The notes below the pieces were generated by a model. The model was not told where the DNA came from and did not search any database. It saw nothing but the letters and a program-made list of their open reading frames with translations. From the NCBI GenBank assembly GCA_902538185.1, contig CACBED010000004.1, positions 1 through 34,982 on the forward strand: DNA of 34,982 nucleotides, written 5' to 3'. This document shows positions 9,199-19,631 of the stretch, in pieces. How positions within the stretch are numbered: position 1 is the stretch's first letter; the number at the start of each line of letters is the position of its first letter. The position numbers were made by a program, and so were the translations under genes. The DNA is from an uncultured OCS116 cluster bacterium. Lineage in GTDB: Bacteria; Pseudomonadota; Alphaproteobacteria; Rhizobiales; TMED25.

Positions 9199-11007
9199 AT
9201 GACATTAAACATAAAAATTAAAACATGGTTCATGCTTCTGATCATCCTTTTGGCTATTGAATCAGCAACCATTGTTTCTGCTACTGAAATTTATGAACAA
9301 AATTCCATATCAATGCACGGGGAGCCAACTCTTAGCTCTGGGTTCGATAGTTATCAACATGCGAATATAAACGCAACGAAAGGAGGTACGTTAAGGCTAG
9401 CTTCCTTGGGGACTTATGACTCAATGAATCCCTTCATTGTTAAAGGAAGGACTGCATATGGTATTAAAAATTATATATTTGAAAGTCTGTTATCTCGAAA
9501 TTATTCTGAACCTTTTTCATTATATAGTCAAATTGCTGAGAAAATCATATATCCTGAAGATCGTAAATGGATCGAATTTCATATAAATGATCAAGCTCAT
9601 TTCTCCGATGGCAATAAAATTAACCCTTCTGATGTGCTTTTTTCCTTCAACCAGTTAAGAGAATTTGGAAGACCTAATCATCGAAATTATTACTCAAGAG
9701 TGAAGAAGGCGAGCATAACTTCTGACAATAGCATAAAGTTTACAATCAATGATAATGATGATGACAGAGAATTAATCCTAATTCTGGGCTTAATGCCTAT
9801 TCTGCCTGAGCATATTTATGGTAATGGACGATTTTTGGAAGCAAATCTAGACATACCAATTGGATCAGGTCCTTATACGGTTCGCAAAATAGATCAAGGT
9901 AAAAATATCACTTATATAAAAGATCCTAATTATTGGGCGCAGGATCTAAATATAAACAAGGGTATGAATAATTTTGAAAAAATTTCTATCGACTATTATC
10001 TCGATGATAATTCAAGATTTGAGGCTTTTAAAGCCGGTCTTTTTGACCTTTACCAGGTATGGGATCCAACAAGATGGAACAATTTAAAATCTGAAAAGAA
10101 GGTGATAAATGGTGATATAAACCTTTTGAATATTTCGAAAAAGACGCCTGCTGGAATGCTTGGCTTGGCTATGAATACAAGAAAAGAGAAGCTATCAAAT
10201 ATAAATATCCGGTCTGCACTATCTTCACTCTTTGATTTTGAATGGATAAATAAAAATCTTTATCATGGCCTGTATAATAGGACTTTAGGTTTTTACGATA
10301 ATTCATATTTATCCTCTGTAAACACGCCTATTTCCCCACTCGAGGCAAGCCTTATGGGTGAAAGCGCAGTCAATATATATAATACAAACTATGCTAATTT
10401 TGAGTTATTAAGTAAGAAGAATATGAGAGATAAGTTGCAAGATGCCCTAAAAATCTTTCAGTCTAATGGCTATATTTTAGAAAATTCAAAGCTTATTGAT
10501 GCAAAAACACAAGAACCATTTGTTATTGAATTTTTAATATCCGATAAAAGACAGGAAAAATACGCCCTTAATTATAAGAAAAATCTTGAGAGAATTGGTA
10601 TTGAACTGATTATCACGATGGTGGACTCTACACAGTACCAAAAAAGGAAGCAAAACTTTGACTTTGATATAATTGAGCATTTTTGGTACGCATCGCTATC
10701 GCCTGGTAATGAGCAATACTTTTATTGGGGGAGTAAAAGTGCAGACGACATAGGAAGCAGAAACTATGCAGGAATCAAAGATCAAAATATTGATAAAATG
10801 ATAGATAATTTGATCGCTAGTAAAAAGAAAGAGGATTTTATTGCAGCGGCTAAGTCACTAGATAGGCTATTGATTTCAGGTCATTACATCATACCTCTAT
10901 TTCACTGGCCACACCAGTGGGTTGCAACAAGCAATCGAGTGAAGCAGCCAGCAACATTATCACTTGATGGTTACAAGATTAATAGCTGGTCTATTAATGC
11001 TGAGTGA
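9199..11007 (+). CDS. Extracellular solute-binding protein family 5 (YejA-like oligopeptide/ABC type)
   Basis: Signal peptide; ISMHGEPTLSSGFDSYQHANINATKGGTLRLASLGTYDSMNPFIVKG; WIEFHINDQAHFSDGNKINPSDVLFSF; C-terminal FHWPHQWVATSNRV. Confidence 0.88.
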   Translation: MTLNIKIKTWFMLLIILLAIESATIVSATEIYEQNSISMHGEPTLSSGFDSYQHANINATKGGTLRLASLGTYDSMNPFIVKGRTAYGIKNYIFESLLSRNYSEPFSLYSQIAEKIIYPEDRKWIEFHINDQAHFSDGNKINPSDVLFSFNQLREFGRPNHRNYYSRVKKASITSDNSIKFTINDNDDDRELILILGLMPILPEHIYGNGRFLEANLDIPIGSGPYTVRKIDQGKNITYIKDPNYWAQDLNINKGMNNFEKISIDYYLDDNSRFEAFKAGLFDLYQVWDPTRWNNLKSEKKVINGDINLLNISKKTPAGMLGLAMNTRKEKLSNINIRSALSSLFDFEWINKNLYHGLYNRTLGFYDNSYLSSVNTPISPLEASLMGESAVNIYNTNYANFELLSKKNMRDKLQDALKIFQSNGYILENSKLIDAKTQEPFVIEFLISDKRQEKYALNYKKNLERIGIELIITMVDSTQYQKRKQNFDFDIIEHFWYASLSPGNEQYFYWGSKSADDIGSRNYAGIKDQNIDKMIDNLIASKKKEDFIAAAKSLDRLLISGHYIIPLFHWPHQWVATSNRVKQPATLSLDGYKINSWSINAE

Positions 11008-14000
11008 TAAATTTTCCTAAGCTATCAATTATATCCATCGCTGACTCTGACTCAGGAGTTTCTTTATCAAAACATCTTACAAATAGAAGATTATTCTTTT
11101 TTATTTGTGCAAAGCTATGATTATTCTTAATCCAAACAAATAAGTTGTTTTGCTCAGTAAAATATTTTTCATTGAAGGATATGTTGACTCCCGCTTTGGT
11201 GAACTCAACTTTGCTTATATTTAGGTTTTTGCATTTTAATTTGAGAGATAAAATCATCAATAGCTCACTTACCTCTTTTGGTAATATACCAAATCTATCT
11301 ATTAGCTCACCCCTCATGTCATCAAGTTCGTTTTGTTGTCGAGACTCTGAAAGTCTTCGATATATGCTCATTCTAACTTTTATGTCATTTATATAATCTT
11401 CTGGAATATAATATGAATTATTTGTTTTAATGATGGGTGACCAATCCTTTTCTTCTGATGGTCTATGTTTAATATTATTAATTTCATCCTCCAGCATTGA
11501 GTTAAAAAGCTCGATACCAACATCTCTTATATGACCTGATTGCTTGCTACCTAATAAATTACCAGCACCGCGTATATCCAAATCGTGAGAAGCAAGTATG
11601 AAGCCCATACCTAAACTATCTAAATTTTGTAAAATTTGGAGCCTTGCTAGTGCATTCCTTGTCATATTACGACGTGGCAGTGTTATGTACGCTGATGATT
11701 GAATTTTTGAACGGCCCACCCTACCCCTTATTTGATATATTTGGGATAAACCAAAATTGTGTGAGTTTGTAATTATGATCGTGTTTGCATTTGGTATATC
11801 AAGACCAGATTGCACTATGGAAGTTGCAATTATCAAGTCATATTTATTTTCGTAAAAATCATCCATAATCCTCCTCATTTCATGATTCTTTAGTTTCCCG
11901 TGAGCAATTACATATTTTATCTCTGGAATATTTTTTTTGACAAAGTCTTCGATCTTTGAGATATCTTTTATCTTTGGGCATATTATAAACGATTGACCAT
12001 TTCTTTCTTTTTCCTTTAGAATAGCTCCCCTTACTAATGATGGCTCAAAGTAATTAACCGTTGTTCTTATTGGTAACCTGCCTTCTGGCGGACTAAAAAT
12101 TAATGACATATCACGTATTCCATGGAGGGAAAGCTGTAAACTTCGTGGTATTGGAGTCGCAGACATTGATAATATGTGTGCCCTTAGAGAGTGCTTCTTG
12201 AGATATTCTTTCTGTTTGACGCCAAAATTTTGTTCTTCGTCAATTACAATTAATCCTAAATTTTTAAATTTAATGTCATCGCTTAATAGTGCATGAGTGC
12301 CAATAATTATGTCCGTTTTTCCATTTCGTATATTTTCCAAAATTTCATTACGTCTCATTTTAGAGTCAAACCTACTTAAGCAATCAATATTTACTGAAAA
12401 TTTCCTAAACCTATCATTGAAGCTTTCAAAATGTTGTCTAGCAAGTAATGTCGTTGGTACTAATATTATTACTTGATATCCACTCGATACAGATAGAAAA
12501 GCAGCCCTAAGTGAGAGCTCTGTTTTTCCAAAACCAACATCGCCGCATATTAGCCTGTCCATTGGAACACCCTTCTTTAGGTCATCTATAATATCTTTCT
12601 CCGCTTTTTCCTGATCATCTGTTTCAGAGTATGGAAAGTGGGATATAAATTCATTATACCTGCTATCTGGAGTTATAATTGGAGCGGTTGACATTTTTCT
12701 TTTTGCTTCGAGATTTATCAATTCAAAGGCTATTTCTTTTATTCTATCTTTTGCCTTAGCTTTTCTATACTGCCAACTCGCCGCACCTAATTTATCAAGC
12801 TCGATATTATCATTATTAGAATGAGAATATAATGATAGCAAATCAATATTCTCGACAGGAAGATGAACCTTATCATTACCCCTATATTTCAACTCTAGGC
12901 AATCATACGTAACTGAATTTGTTGTAATTTTTTTTAAACTTTCAAATTTACCAATTCCATAATCTCTATGAACAATAAAATCTCCTACATTAAGTGAGGT
13001 AATTTCTTTGAGGTAATTTATAGATTTCTTTTTATTTTGATTTTTTATAATGCTCTTAATATTGAATATTTTATCATACGATAGGTAGAGACAATCCTTG
13101 GTAATAATATTTCCCACTTCAATTTTATTTGTTATGTATATTTTATTGTTTCCATGAATTTCATCCTGGTTATCTATTATTTTTACTTCCTCAAATTTTG
13201 GGAAAATACTTGTAATATAGGATGCTGCATTTTTTGTATTTTGCGCAGTAACTAGAATTGGGAATTTATTTTGGTGCCTGCTGATTATGCTCACAATATT
13301 TTCTTGTTTTTTTTCAATACCAACATTTCCCACAAGATCACTATCATCTATTGAGTCAATGCTTGCATCAAAAAAATCATAGCTTTCAATATTATTAAAA
13401 TTTGGATTTTGTGATGTTGATAGAACAAGAATTTTATTTTTTAATATTTTATTTAACTCACCTGTACCCACGTAAAGTTCATTTGGTTTTAATGGCTTCA
13501 TCATATCCTTAACAAAATCATCGCCTTCATTCAAAGTTAATTTATATGCATAAACCTCACCAATGCTTTTCATAGCTAGATCTGCTTCAAACGTAGCAGT
13601 CTCAGAAATAGCAATTCGCGAATTTGGAATAGCGGAAGTAATCGTATCTAGTTTTTTAAAAAAAAGTGGCAAATATTGCTCTAAACCATTTAGTCTCAGT
13701 CCTGATGTAACGCTCTCATATATGTAGTCTTTTTCCTTTCTCTTAAAGTTATGGATATACGAACGTCGAAAATTATTAATATTATCCTCAAAGAAGTATA
13801 TCTCTGAGAATGGGAATATATTTATAGTTTTTGCAGACTTAATTGTTTTTTGATTTTGAAAATCGAAATATCGAATCGAGTCAATGCTATCACCAAAAAA
13901 ATCTAATCTAATGGGGTAGTTGTAATTAGGGCTAAATAGGTCAACAATACCACCCCGATTTGCATATGTCCCAACCTCAATAACATTATCAACCTTTTCA

Positions 14001-14440
14001 TATCCTATTTTCTCAATATGTTCTATAAGATCTGAGTATACTACATTTTCACCGATCTCAACCTTTCGTTCCTTATATATGTCAAAATCTTGAATCCTTT
14101 GCAATAGACAGTTTATGGTTGTTATGAGTATAAATTTATAATTATTCTTTATGTACTTTTTAAGTTTTATGATGTTATTTATTCGTGAAGCTTTAATAGA
14201 CCTTGATGGACCAAAATTGTCATAAAAGGGACAATCCCACTCGCTTAATTTTATAACTTTTACAGTCTTATTGATAAATTTTATTGATGAGTAACACTGA
14301 TTAATTTCATCATTAGAACTAACGACATAAATTAAATTTTCATCGTTATTTTGGTGATATTGCAAGAGGGCTAGCGTTTGAGAGCTTTGTGGCGTGCCTT
14401 TTATGCAAATATTTTTATGCAATTCATCAGCTGAGAACAT
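10994..14440 (-). CDS. mfd: Transcription-repair coupling factor Mfd
   Basis: 1148 aa; VGDFIVHRDYGIGKFESL (RID), RLICGDVGFGKTELSLRAAF, DEEQNFGVKQKE, SATPIPRSLQLSLHGIRDMS, QIRGRVGRS, DLDIRGAGNLLGSKQSGHI. Confidence 0.96.
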   Translation of the reverse strand: MFSADELHKNICIKGTPQSSQTLALLQYHQNNDENLIYVVSSNDEINQCYSSIKFINKTVKVIKLSEWDCPFYDNFGPSRSIKASRINNIIKLKKYIKNNYKFILITTINCLLQRIQDFDIYKERKVEIGENVVYSDLIEHIEKIGYEKVDNVIEVGTYANRGGIVDLFSPNYNYPIRLDFFGDSIDSIRYFDFQNQKTIKSAKTINIFPFSEIYFFEDNINNFRRSYIHNFKRKEKDYIYESVTSGLRLNGLEQYLPLFFKKLDTITSAIPNSRIAISETATFEADLAMKSIGEVYAYKLTLNEGDDFVKDMMKPLKPNELYVGTGELNKILKNKILVLSTSQNPNFNNIESYDFFDASIDSIDDSDLVGNVGIEKKQENIVSIISRHQNKFPILVTAQNTKNAASYITSIFPKFEEVKIIDNQDEIHGNNKIYITNKIEVGNIITKDCLYLSYDKIFNIKSIIKNQNKKKSINYLKEITSLNVGDFIVHRDYGIGKFESLKKITTNSVTYDCLELKYRGNDKVHLPVENIDLLSLYSHSNNDNIELDKLGAASWQYRKAKAKDRIKEIAFELINLEAKRKMSTAPIITPDSRYNEFISHFPYSETDDQEKAEKDIIDDLKKGVPMDRLICGDVGFGKTELSLRAAFLSVSSGYQVIILVPTTLLARQHFESFNDRFRKFSVNIDCLSRFDSKMRRNEILENIRNGKTDIIIGTHALLSDDIKFKNLGLIVIDEEQNFGVKQKEYLKKHSLRAHILSMSATPIPRSLQLSLHGIRDMSLIFSPPEGRLPIRTTVNYFEPSLVRGAILKEKERNGQSFIICPKIKDISKIEDFVKKNIPEIKYVIAHGKLKNHEMRRIMDDFYENKYDLIIATSIVQSGLDIPNANTIIITNSHNFGLSQIYQIRGRVGRSKIQSSAYITLPRRNMTRNALARLQILQNLDSLGMGFILASHDLDIRGAGNLLGSKQSGHIRDVGIELFNSMLEDEINNIKHRPSEEKDWSPIIKTNNSYYIPEDYINDIKVRMSIYRRLSESRQQNELDDMRGELIDRFGILPKEVSELLMILSLKLKCKNLNISKVEFTKAGVNISFNEKYFTEQNNLFVWIKNNHSFAQIKKNNLLFVRCFDKETPESESAMDIIDSLGKFITQH

Positions 14441-14699
14441 TAATTTGATTAACTTTAAGATATTCTCTAATTTTAATTATAATATCATTTAAAGACTTAT
14501 CACTTGGAACTTCAAACTTAACAATCCATTTATAGATGTCGGGGTCTTCTGAATGTAATAGCGCTTCAAACTCAGTTATCTCATCTTCTGACATTTGGTT
14601 AATATTATCTGAAATAAAATTACCAAGTATGAGGTCCAATTCTTTTGTGCCCCTGTGCCAAGATCTGTAGATTAGTCTATTTTGAAATTCGTTTTTCAT
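14427..14699 (-). CDS. sdhE: Succinate dehydrogenase assembly factor SdhE/Sdh5 family
   Basis: NRLIYRSWHRGTKELDLILGNF...EFEALLHSEDPDIYKWI; SWHRGTKELDLIL is the RGxxE-type SdhE motif; sits between mfd and recG. Confidence 0.87.
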   Translation of the reverse strand: MKNEFQNRLIYRSWHRGTKELDLILGNFISDNINQMSEDEITEFEALLHSEDPDIYKWIVKFEVPSDKSLNDIIIKIREYLKVNQINVLS

Positions 14700-14766
14700 A
14701 AAAATTAAAATAATATTAGCGTACTTAATAAATTATGTCTCATTTGCAAAAATTACAATTTTTATT

Positions 14767-16854
14767 ATGGAAAATCATGCAATTAATGGATTATTCACAG
14801 ACTTGTCAAGCATCAAAGGCGTTGGCGAACAAAGCTATTATAAATACTGTAGATTACTAGGAAAAGAGAGAGTTCGCATAATTGACTTATTGTGGCATTT
14901 TCCAAATAAGATAGTCCAGAGGAATAATATAACTAAAATTAGAGATCTCCAGGATGGTGTGACTCAAACAGTTTGCGGTAAAATAGAGAAACACAAGAAG
15001 GGCTTCAGAAACGTGCCTCATCAATTTGACATTTATGATGGAACTGGAATCCTAAACCTTATTTACTTTAAGTTACCGTTTTATATGGAGTCAAAGTTAA
15101 AAGTTGGGGATACAAAGTATATTTCAGGTAAAGTAAAAGAGATTGGTTCAAAGAAACAAATCGCTCATCCGGATTTAATACTGTCATTCGATGAATTTTC
15201 AACCCAAAGAGAATTTGAGCCGCTATATTCACTGACTGCCGGTTTATCAAATAAGCAAATCATACAAACAATAGATAATATATTTAAGTTTATAGATAAA
15301 ATGGAACCCTTCATAGATTGGCACAGTGAGTCTTTTCTGTGTGAAAATGGTTGGAAGGGCATTATTGAGACCTTTAAAGACATTCACATACCGAATAAAG
15401 ATTATTTTAATGCCACCGCTACTGAAAACCCAACAAAAAGACTAGCCTACGATGAAGTGCTGATAAATCAGATTAAAATTGAACATATTAGAAGACTGCG
15501 AATGAAATCGAATGGTATAGAGATGTCCAGTGAAAATCCAATTATTGATAAATTAAAAAGTGCGCTTCCTTTTAAGCTTTCGGAGTCTCAAAATAAAGCG
15601 ATTAGTCGAATATATGCTGATATGTCAAAACCAAATCAAATGATAAGACTCTTGCAAGGTGATGTTGGCAGCGGTAAAACAATGGTATCTTTTTTCTCAG
15701 GGTTGAAATGTATTTTTTCGGGTCACCAATTCGCGCTAATGTCACCTACAGAAATACTTGCGAAACAGCATTACGAGAATTTTAAAAAATTTGTACTGGG
15801 TTCGAATGTCAAATGTTGCCTATTAACCTCAAGTACGACTGCAGATGATCGAAAAGTTATATTAGAAGAAATTAGTAATGGTAATATACACGCTATTATT
15901 GGAACACACTCGCTATTCCAGGAGAATATTACGTATAGTAGCCTTGGTTTGGTAGTAATTGATGAGCAACACAGATTTGGACTTCACCAAAGACTATCTT
16001 TGCAGAGAAAATCGGTAGCAGGTAAAGCTGATTTATTATTGATGACTGCAACACCCATACCAAGAACGCTAATACAAATAAAATACGGTGATATTGACTT
16101 ATCTGAGCTTGAAAGCCTTCCCAATAAGAAAGAGATCAAAACTACCATCATATCCATATCAAAAGTCGCAACGATTATAGATAGGCTTAACAATATCTGT
16201 AATAGCAAAAATAAAGTTTTTTGGGTATGCCCCCAGATTCAATCTAACGAGAGTAACAACATGTCAGTCAACGATCGCTATGATTTTTTAAAGCATAATA
16301 TGAAGCACGACATTTCAATTATTCATGGAAAGATGACTGAGAAAGATCGTGATATTCAAATGAATGACTTTCTTGAAGACAGGACCAATATACTTGTAGC
16401 AACATCGGTTATTGAAGTTGGTATTGATATTAAAGCTGCAAATATTATTGTAATTGAAAATGCAAATAATTTTGGTTTGAGCCAAATCCATCAATTAAGA
16501 GGCCGTGTTGGGAGAAATGATCAAGAAGCATGGTGCGTATTATTGCATGATAACACTCTCAATGAAGTTTCTAAAAATCGTCTAAAAATTATAAGAGAAA
16601 GTAGTGATGGATATCAAATTGCAAAAGAGGATATGCTAATACGTGGCTATGGTGATATATTTGGTTTTAGGCAATCCGGGTTTAGAGATTTTAAGGTATT
16701 AAATGAAAATCTAATTAGTGAAATTGGTAAGAAAGCTGAAGATGATAGCAAGGGCATTCTTGATGGAATATTGAACAATGCGGAACAGAGATCAAGATAC
16801 AAAAGGTTATTTGATTTCTACGAAGCGCACGAATATAAATATATAATAAGTTAG
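14767..16854 (+). CDS. recG: ATP-dependent DNA helicase RecG
   Basis: KGVGEQSYYKYCRLLG wedge/HhH, RLLQGDVGSGKTMVSFFSGLKC, DEQHRFGLHQRL, MTATPIPRTL, QLRGRVGRN, DMLIRGYGDIFGFRQSGF. Confidence 0.96.
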   Translation: MENHAINGLFTDLSSIKGVGEQSYYKYCRLLGKERVRIIDLLWHFPNKIVQRNNITKIRDLQDGVTQTVCGKIEKHKKGFRNVPHQFDIYDGTGILNLIYFKLPFYMESKLKVGDTKYISGKVKEIGSKKQIAHPDLILSFDEFSTQREFEPLYSLTAGLSNKQIIQTIDNIFKFIDKMEPFIDWHSESFLCENGWKGIIETFKDIHIPNKDYFNATATENPTKRLAYDEVLINQIKIEHIRRLRMKSNGIEMSSENPIIDKLKSALPFKLSESQNKAISRIYADMSKPNQMIRLLQGDVGSGKTMVSFFSGLKCIFSGHQFALMSPTEILAKQHYENFKKFVLGSNVKCCLLTSSTTADDRKVILEEISNGNIHAIIGTHSLFQENITYSSLGLVVIDEQHRFGLHQRLSLQRKSVAGKADLLLMTATPIPRTLIQIKYGDIDLSELESLPNKKEIKTTIISISKVATIIDRLNNICNSKNKVFWVCPQIQSNESNNMSVNDRYDFLKHNMKHDISIIHGKMTEKDRDIQMNDFLEDRTNILVATSVIEVGIDIKAANIIVIENANNFGLSQIHQLRGRVGRNDQEAWCVLLHDNTLNEVSKNRLKIIRESSDGYQIAKEDMLIRGYGDIFGFRQSGFRDFKVLNENLISEIGKKAEDDSKGILDGILNNAEQRSRYKRLFDFYEAHEYKYIIS

Positions 16855-16858
16855 ATTA

Positions 16859-17470
16859 TCAATCAGGATTAACTAGACCGGCTGATATAATTAATTTTGC
16901 AGCATCCTCAACTGACATATCAAGAATCTTGACATCTTTTTCTGGTAAGAATAATAAAAAACCTGATGTTGGATTTGGAGTTGTTGGTAAAAAAACTGAT
17001 AAATACACCTCGTTATCTTTTGATATTTTTTTAAGCAGCTCACCTTTTGTATCGGTAGATACAAAGCAAACGGAATGAACACCTTTTCTAGGATATTCAA
17101 TAACAGCAGCCTTTGAGAAGTTTCTTCCATCCTCAGAAAAAACTGTCTCAAAAATTTGCTTTAAACCTTTGTATATACTTCTCAAAACAGGTGTTCTATT
17201 TAGTAATGACTCTCCAAATCTCAAAAAACCTGTACCAAGAAAATTAGCCGCAAGGAAACCAAAAAAAGTCAGAAGGATGAAGCCGATAACAAGCCCAACT
17301 CCTGGAATCGAGAATGGTAAAATATTTTCAGGCAAAAATTTATCCGGTAATAAAGGTGTAAAAATTGCATCAATTTTATTTATAAACCACCACCCAACAG
17401 CAAGAGTAATAGCAACTGGCGCCGACACCACAAGGCCGGTTAAAAAATATGAACGAATTTTCTTTACCAT
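16859..17470 (-). CDS. DUF502 family membrane protein
   Basis: RSYFLTGLVVSAPVAITLAVGWWFINKID, IPGVGLVIGFILLTFFGFLAANFLG, RTPVLRSIYKGLKQIFETVF, FLPTTPNPTSGFLLFLPEKDV. Confidence 0.9.
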   Translation of the reverse strand: MVKKIRSYFLTGLVVSAPVAITLAVGWWFINKIDAIFTPLLPDKFLPENILPFSIPGVGLVIGFILLTFFGFLAANFLGTGFLRFGESLLNRTPVLRSIYKGLKQIFETVFSEDGRNFSKAAVIEYPRKGVHSVCFVSTDTKGELLKKISKDNEVYLSVFLPTTPNPTSGFLLFLPEKDVKILDMSVEDAAKLIISAGLVNPD

Positions 17471-17485
17471 TATCTACAACCTAAC

Positions 17486-18541
17486 TTACATTGCACTTTC
17501 AAGAGTGAAGGAATAATTATTCTTTGTTAAACTTTCAGCTATTTTATCCATCCTCGATTTGTTTGCAAAAGGTCCAATAATAATATCAAATATTTTTGAA
17601 CCATCATTTTGAATTTTTTCAATCAACTGAGGTCTAATTCCACTCAGAGCTCTAAAATTATCATTAACTATTCTGTTTATTTTAACTTTAGCAGAGGATA
17701 AGTCTAGACCTTTACTGATAAGAATGTAATTAACTTGTTCATTATATATTCTATCGAGATCTTCTTTTATTCCTGCATTCTCGTTTTGGATAATTTTAAT
17801 TTGCCCTGCGTCCTCTTGCTTAAGCTCGCTATTTTCTTGTTCTTTACTAGGGTCTGTGGTCTGTATAATATCTAAGTCGGCAATATCTCTCGCTTGGAAG
17901 TCTTCACTTATATCTGAGGTATCTTCAGAGTCAAAGTTCAGAATATTGCTGTACAAATCAGAATCTCTTAAAACATAATTATTATCGGGAATATCAGGAA
18001 CCTCTATCTCTTCTCTACCAAAAAAATTATCAACATTTAGAGAAAACCTATTTTTAATACTATCTATTTTATCCTCTACAGCAATATCCTCGATATTTTT
18101 AGCATCTAATTTTTCTTCAATTTCATCAATCTTTGATAACTTCTCTATGGAGTCAGCATCTTTTATTGCCAGATCTTCTTGTCCAATTTTAGAACGCGCC
18201 AAAGACCTAGTTTCTAAAGCTATGATCTTTTCATCATCGGTGAGCAGGTCAAGCCAAAGAGAATTTGTAATATCTGTTATTGCAGCAATATAGTTATTAG
18301 ACTCATAATTTGAGAGCCCCCTGTAGAAAAATGAGCGTGTCAGAAGAACGTCATCAAGACCACCAGACTTTATCAAATCATCTAAAATTGAAATCGAGAG
18401 TTCGTACTCTTCGTTTGAATATAAATCAATAGATTTTTCAAGATCATCTGTATAAACGCTAGATGTGGCGTTTGTGGAATTGTAGTTAACGATTAAGAAT
18501 ACATATAAAAGGAATTTCAGTATTTTTTTTGATATTTTCAT
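17486..18541 (-). CDS. Secreted TPR-like protein with C-terminal SPOR-like domain
   Basis: Signal peptide; TPR-like SIDLYSNEEYELSISILDDLI...RGLSNYESNNYIAAITDITNSL; C-terminal IIIGPFANKSRMDKIAESLTKNNYSF resembles SPOR. Confidence 0.62.
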   Translation of the reverse strand: MKISKKILKFLLYVFLIVNYNSTNATSSVYTDDLEKSIDLYSNEEYELSISILDDLIKSGGLDDVLLTRSFFYRGLSNYESNNYIAAITDITNSLWLDLLTDDEKIIALETRSLARSKIGQEDLAIKDADSIEKLSKIDEIEEKLDAKNIEDIAVEDKIDSIKNRFSLNVDNFFGREEIEVPDIPDNNYVLRDSDLYSNILNFDSEDTSDISEDFQARDIADLDIIQTTDPSKEQENSELKQEDAGQIKIIQNENAGIKEDLDRIYNEQVNYILISKGLDLSSAKVKINRIVNDNFRALSGIRPQLIEKIQNDGSKIFDIIIGPFANKSRMDKIAESLTKNNYSFTLESAM

Positions 18542-18634
18542 ATGTGACTAGATAATGAAATTAACAGATATTGCTTGAATATAAATTATATTTTAATAGA
18601 ACAATATTTAATAAAACATTTATTAAGTAAAAAA

Positions 18635-19291
18635 ATGAAGAAAATCTTATCAGATAGAAAATACAAGCTATTAGAATTGCTAATAATTGGCTTGCTTATC
18701 CCAACTCTTGTTCTAGTAAATCGTTTAGCAGAAAATGTTATCTTGATCTTATGGTTAATCACTATATATGGAGGATCTATTTATATAAAATATCACAATA
18801 GAGCTAAACTCAAAGAAATATTAAATTTTCATGCTTTCACGAAGAAAAATATCAATATCATACTAATACGGTGGATGTTACTAACAATTGTGATCTACTT
18901 GATAACTTTTTATTTTTATAATGATAAATTATTTACAATACAAAAGCAGAATCCCTATTTTTTGATTGTTATCTTTTTTGTTTATCCGATCCTATCGGCG
19001 CTGCCGCAAGAATTTATATTCACCACCTTCTTTTTTAGTAGATATGCAGACATAATACCTGAAAAACTTCAAATCTTGACGAGTGCAATAATATTTACCT
19101 ACGCTCATGTCCTTTTCATAAATTTTATTGCACCATTTTTATCGCTATTTGGTGGGCTAATATTTGCAAACACATACAAAAAAACAAATTCACTAGCCCT
19201 CGTCACGTTTGAGCATTCTTTATATGGAAATTCATTATTTTTTATGGGTCTTGGTTACTATTTTTGGGGTGGCTCTGTTGCTATTACATAA
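18635..19291 (+). CDS. CPBP (CAAX protease / bacteriocin-processing) family-like intramembrane protein
   Basis: Multi-TM; PILSALPQEFIFTTFFFSRY and FTYAHVLFINFIAPFLSLFGGLIFANTYKKTNSLALVTFEHSLYGN. The track start at 18575 is TTG; ATG at 18635 (MKKILSDRK) looks more likely. Confidence 0.72.
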   Translation: MKKILSDRKYKLLELLIIGLLIPTLVLVNRLAENVILILWLITIYGGSIYIKYHNRAKLKEILNFHAFTKKNINIILIRWMLLTIVIYLITFYFYNDKLFTIQKQNPYFLIVIFFVYPILSALPQEFIFTTFFFSRYADIIPEKLQILTSAIIFTYAHVLFINFIAPFLSLFGGLIFANTYKKTNSLALVTFEHSLYGNSLFFMGLGYYFWGGSVAIT

Positions 19292-19631
19292 TATTTTGAT
19301 TAACGCCACTAATTGGGATGAATTTATTAAATGCACCTATTATAATTATATCGTCAGCATTATAGCCAAACGTTCGTAAAACGGACGCATCTAACCTAAA
19401 TCTGGATAAGATAATATAATTATCATGTTTTATAATATTATTATTTGATTGCAAAATAAGAAATGAAATACCGGATGCTAGATTCGCGGTATCATTATCT
19501 TCGCTGATTTGCAGGACGTAATCTCGTATATAACTTGAAATATACTGGTCAAAATCGCTTTTTGATGGATTGGTTACGGATAGCACCAGAAAAATAAATA
19601 CACCCAGCCCATATATGTAAAATTTTTTCAT
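19284..19631 (-). CDS. Hypothetical small exported/membrane-anchored protein (possibly DUF4359-like)
   Basis: One N-terminal TM/signal segment followed by VTNPSKSDFDQYISSYIRDYV; overlaps the upstream amidohydrolase by 4 bp. Confidence 0.5.
   Translation of the reverse strand: MKKFYIYGLGVFIFLVLSVTNPSKSDFDQYISSYIRDYVLQISEDNDTANLASGISFLILQSNNNIIKHDNYIILSRFRLDASVLRTFGYNADDIIIIGAFNKFIPISGVNQNIM

Noticed and set aside
16891-17151. 86-aa minus-strand ORF overlapping the DUF502 gene in another frame
   Set aside because: Same-strand alternate frame of a clear DUF502 protein.
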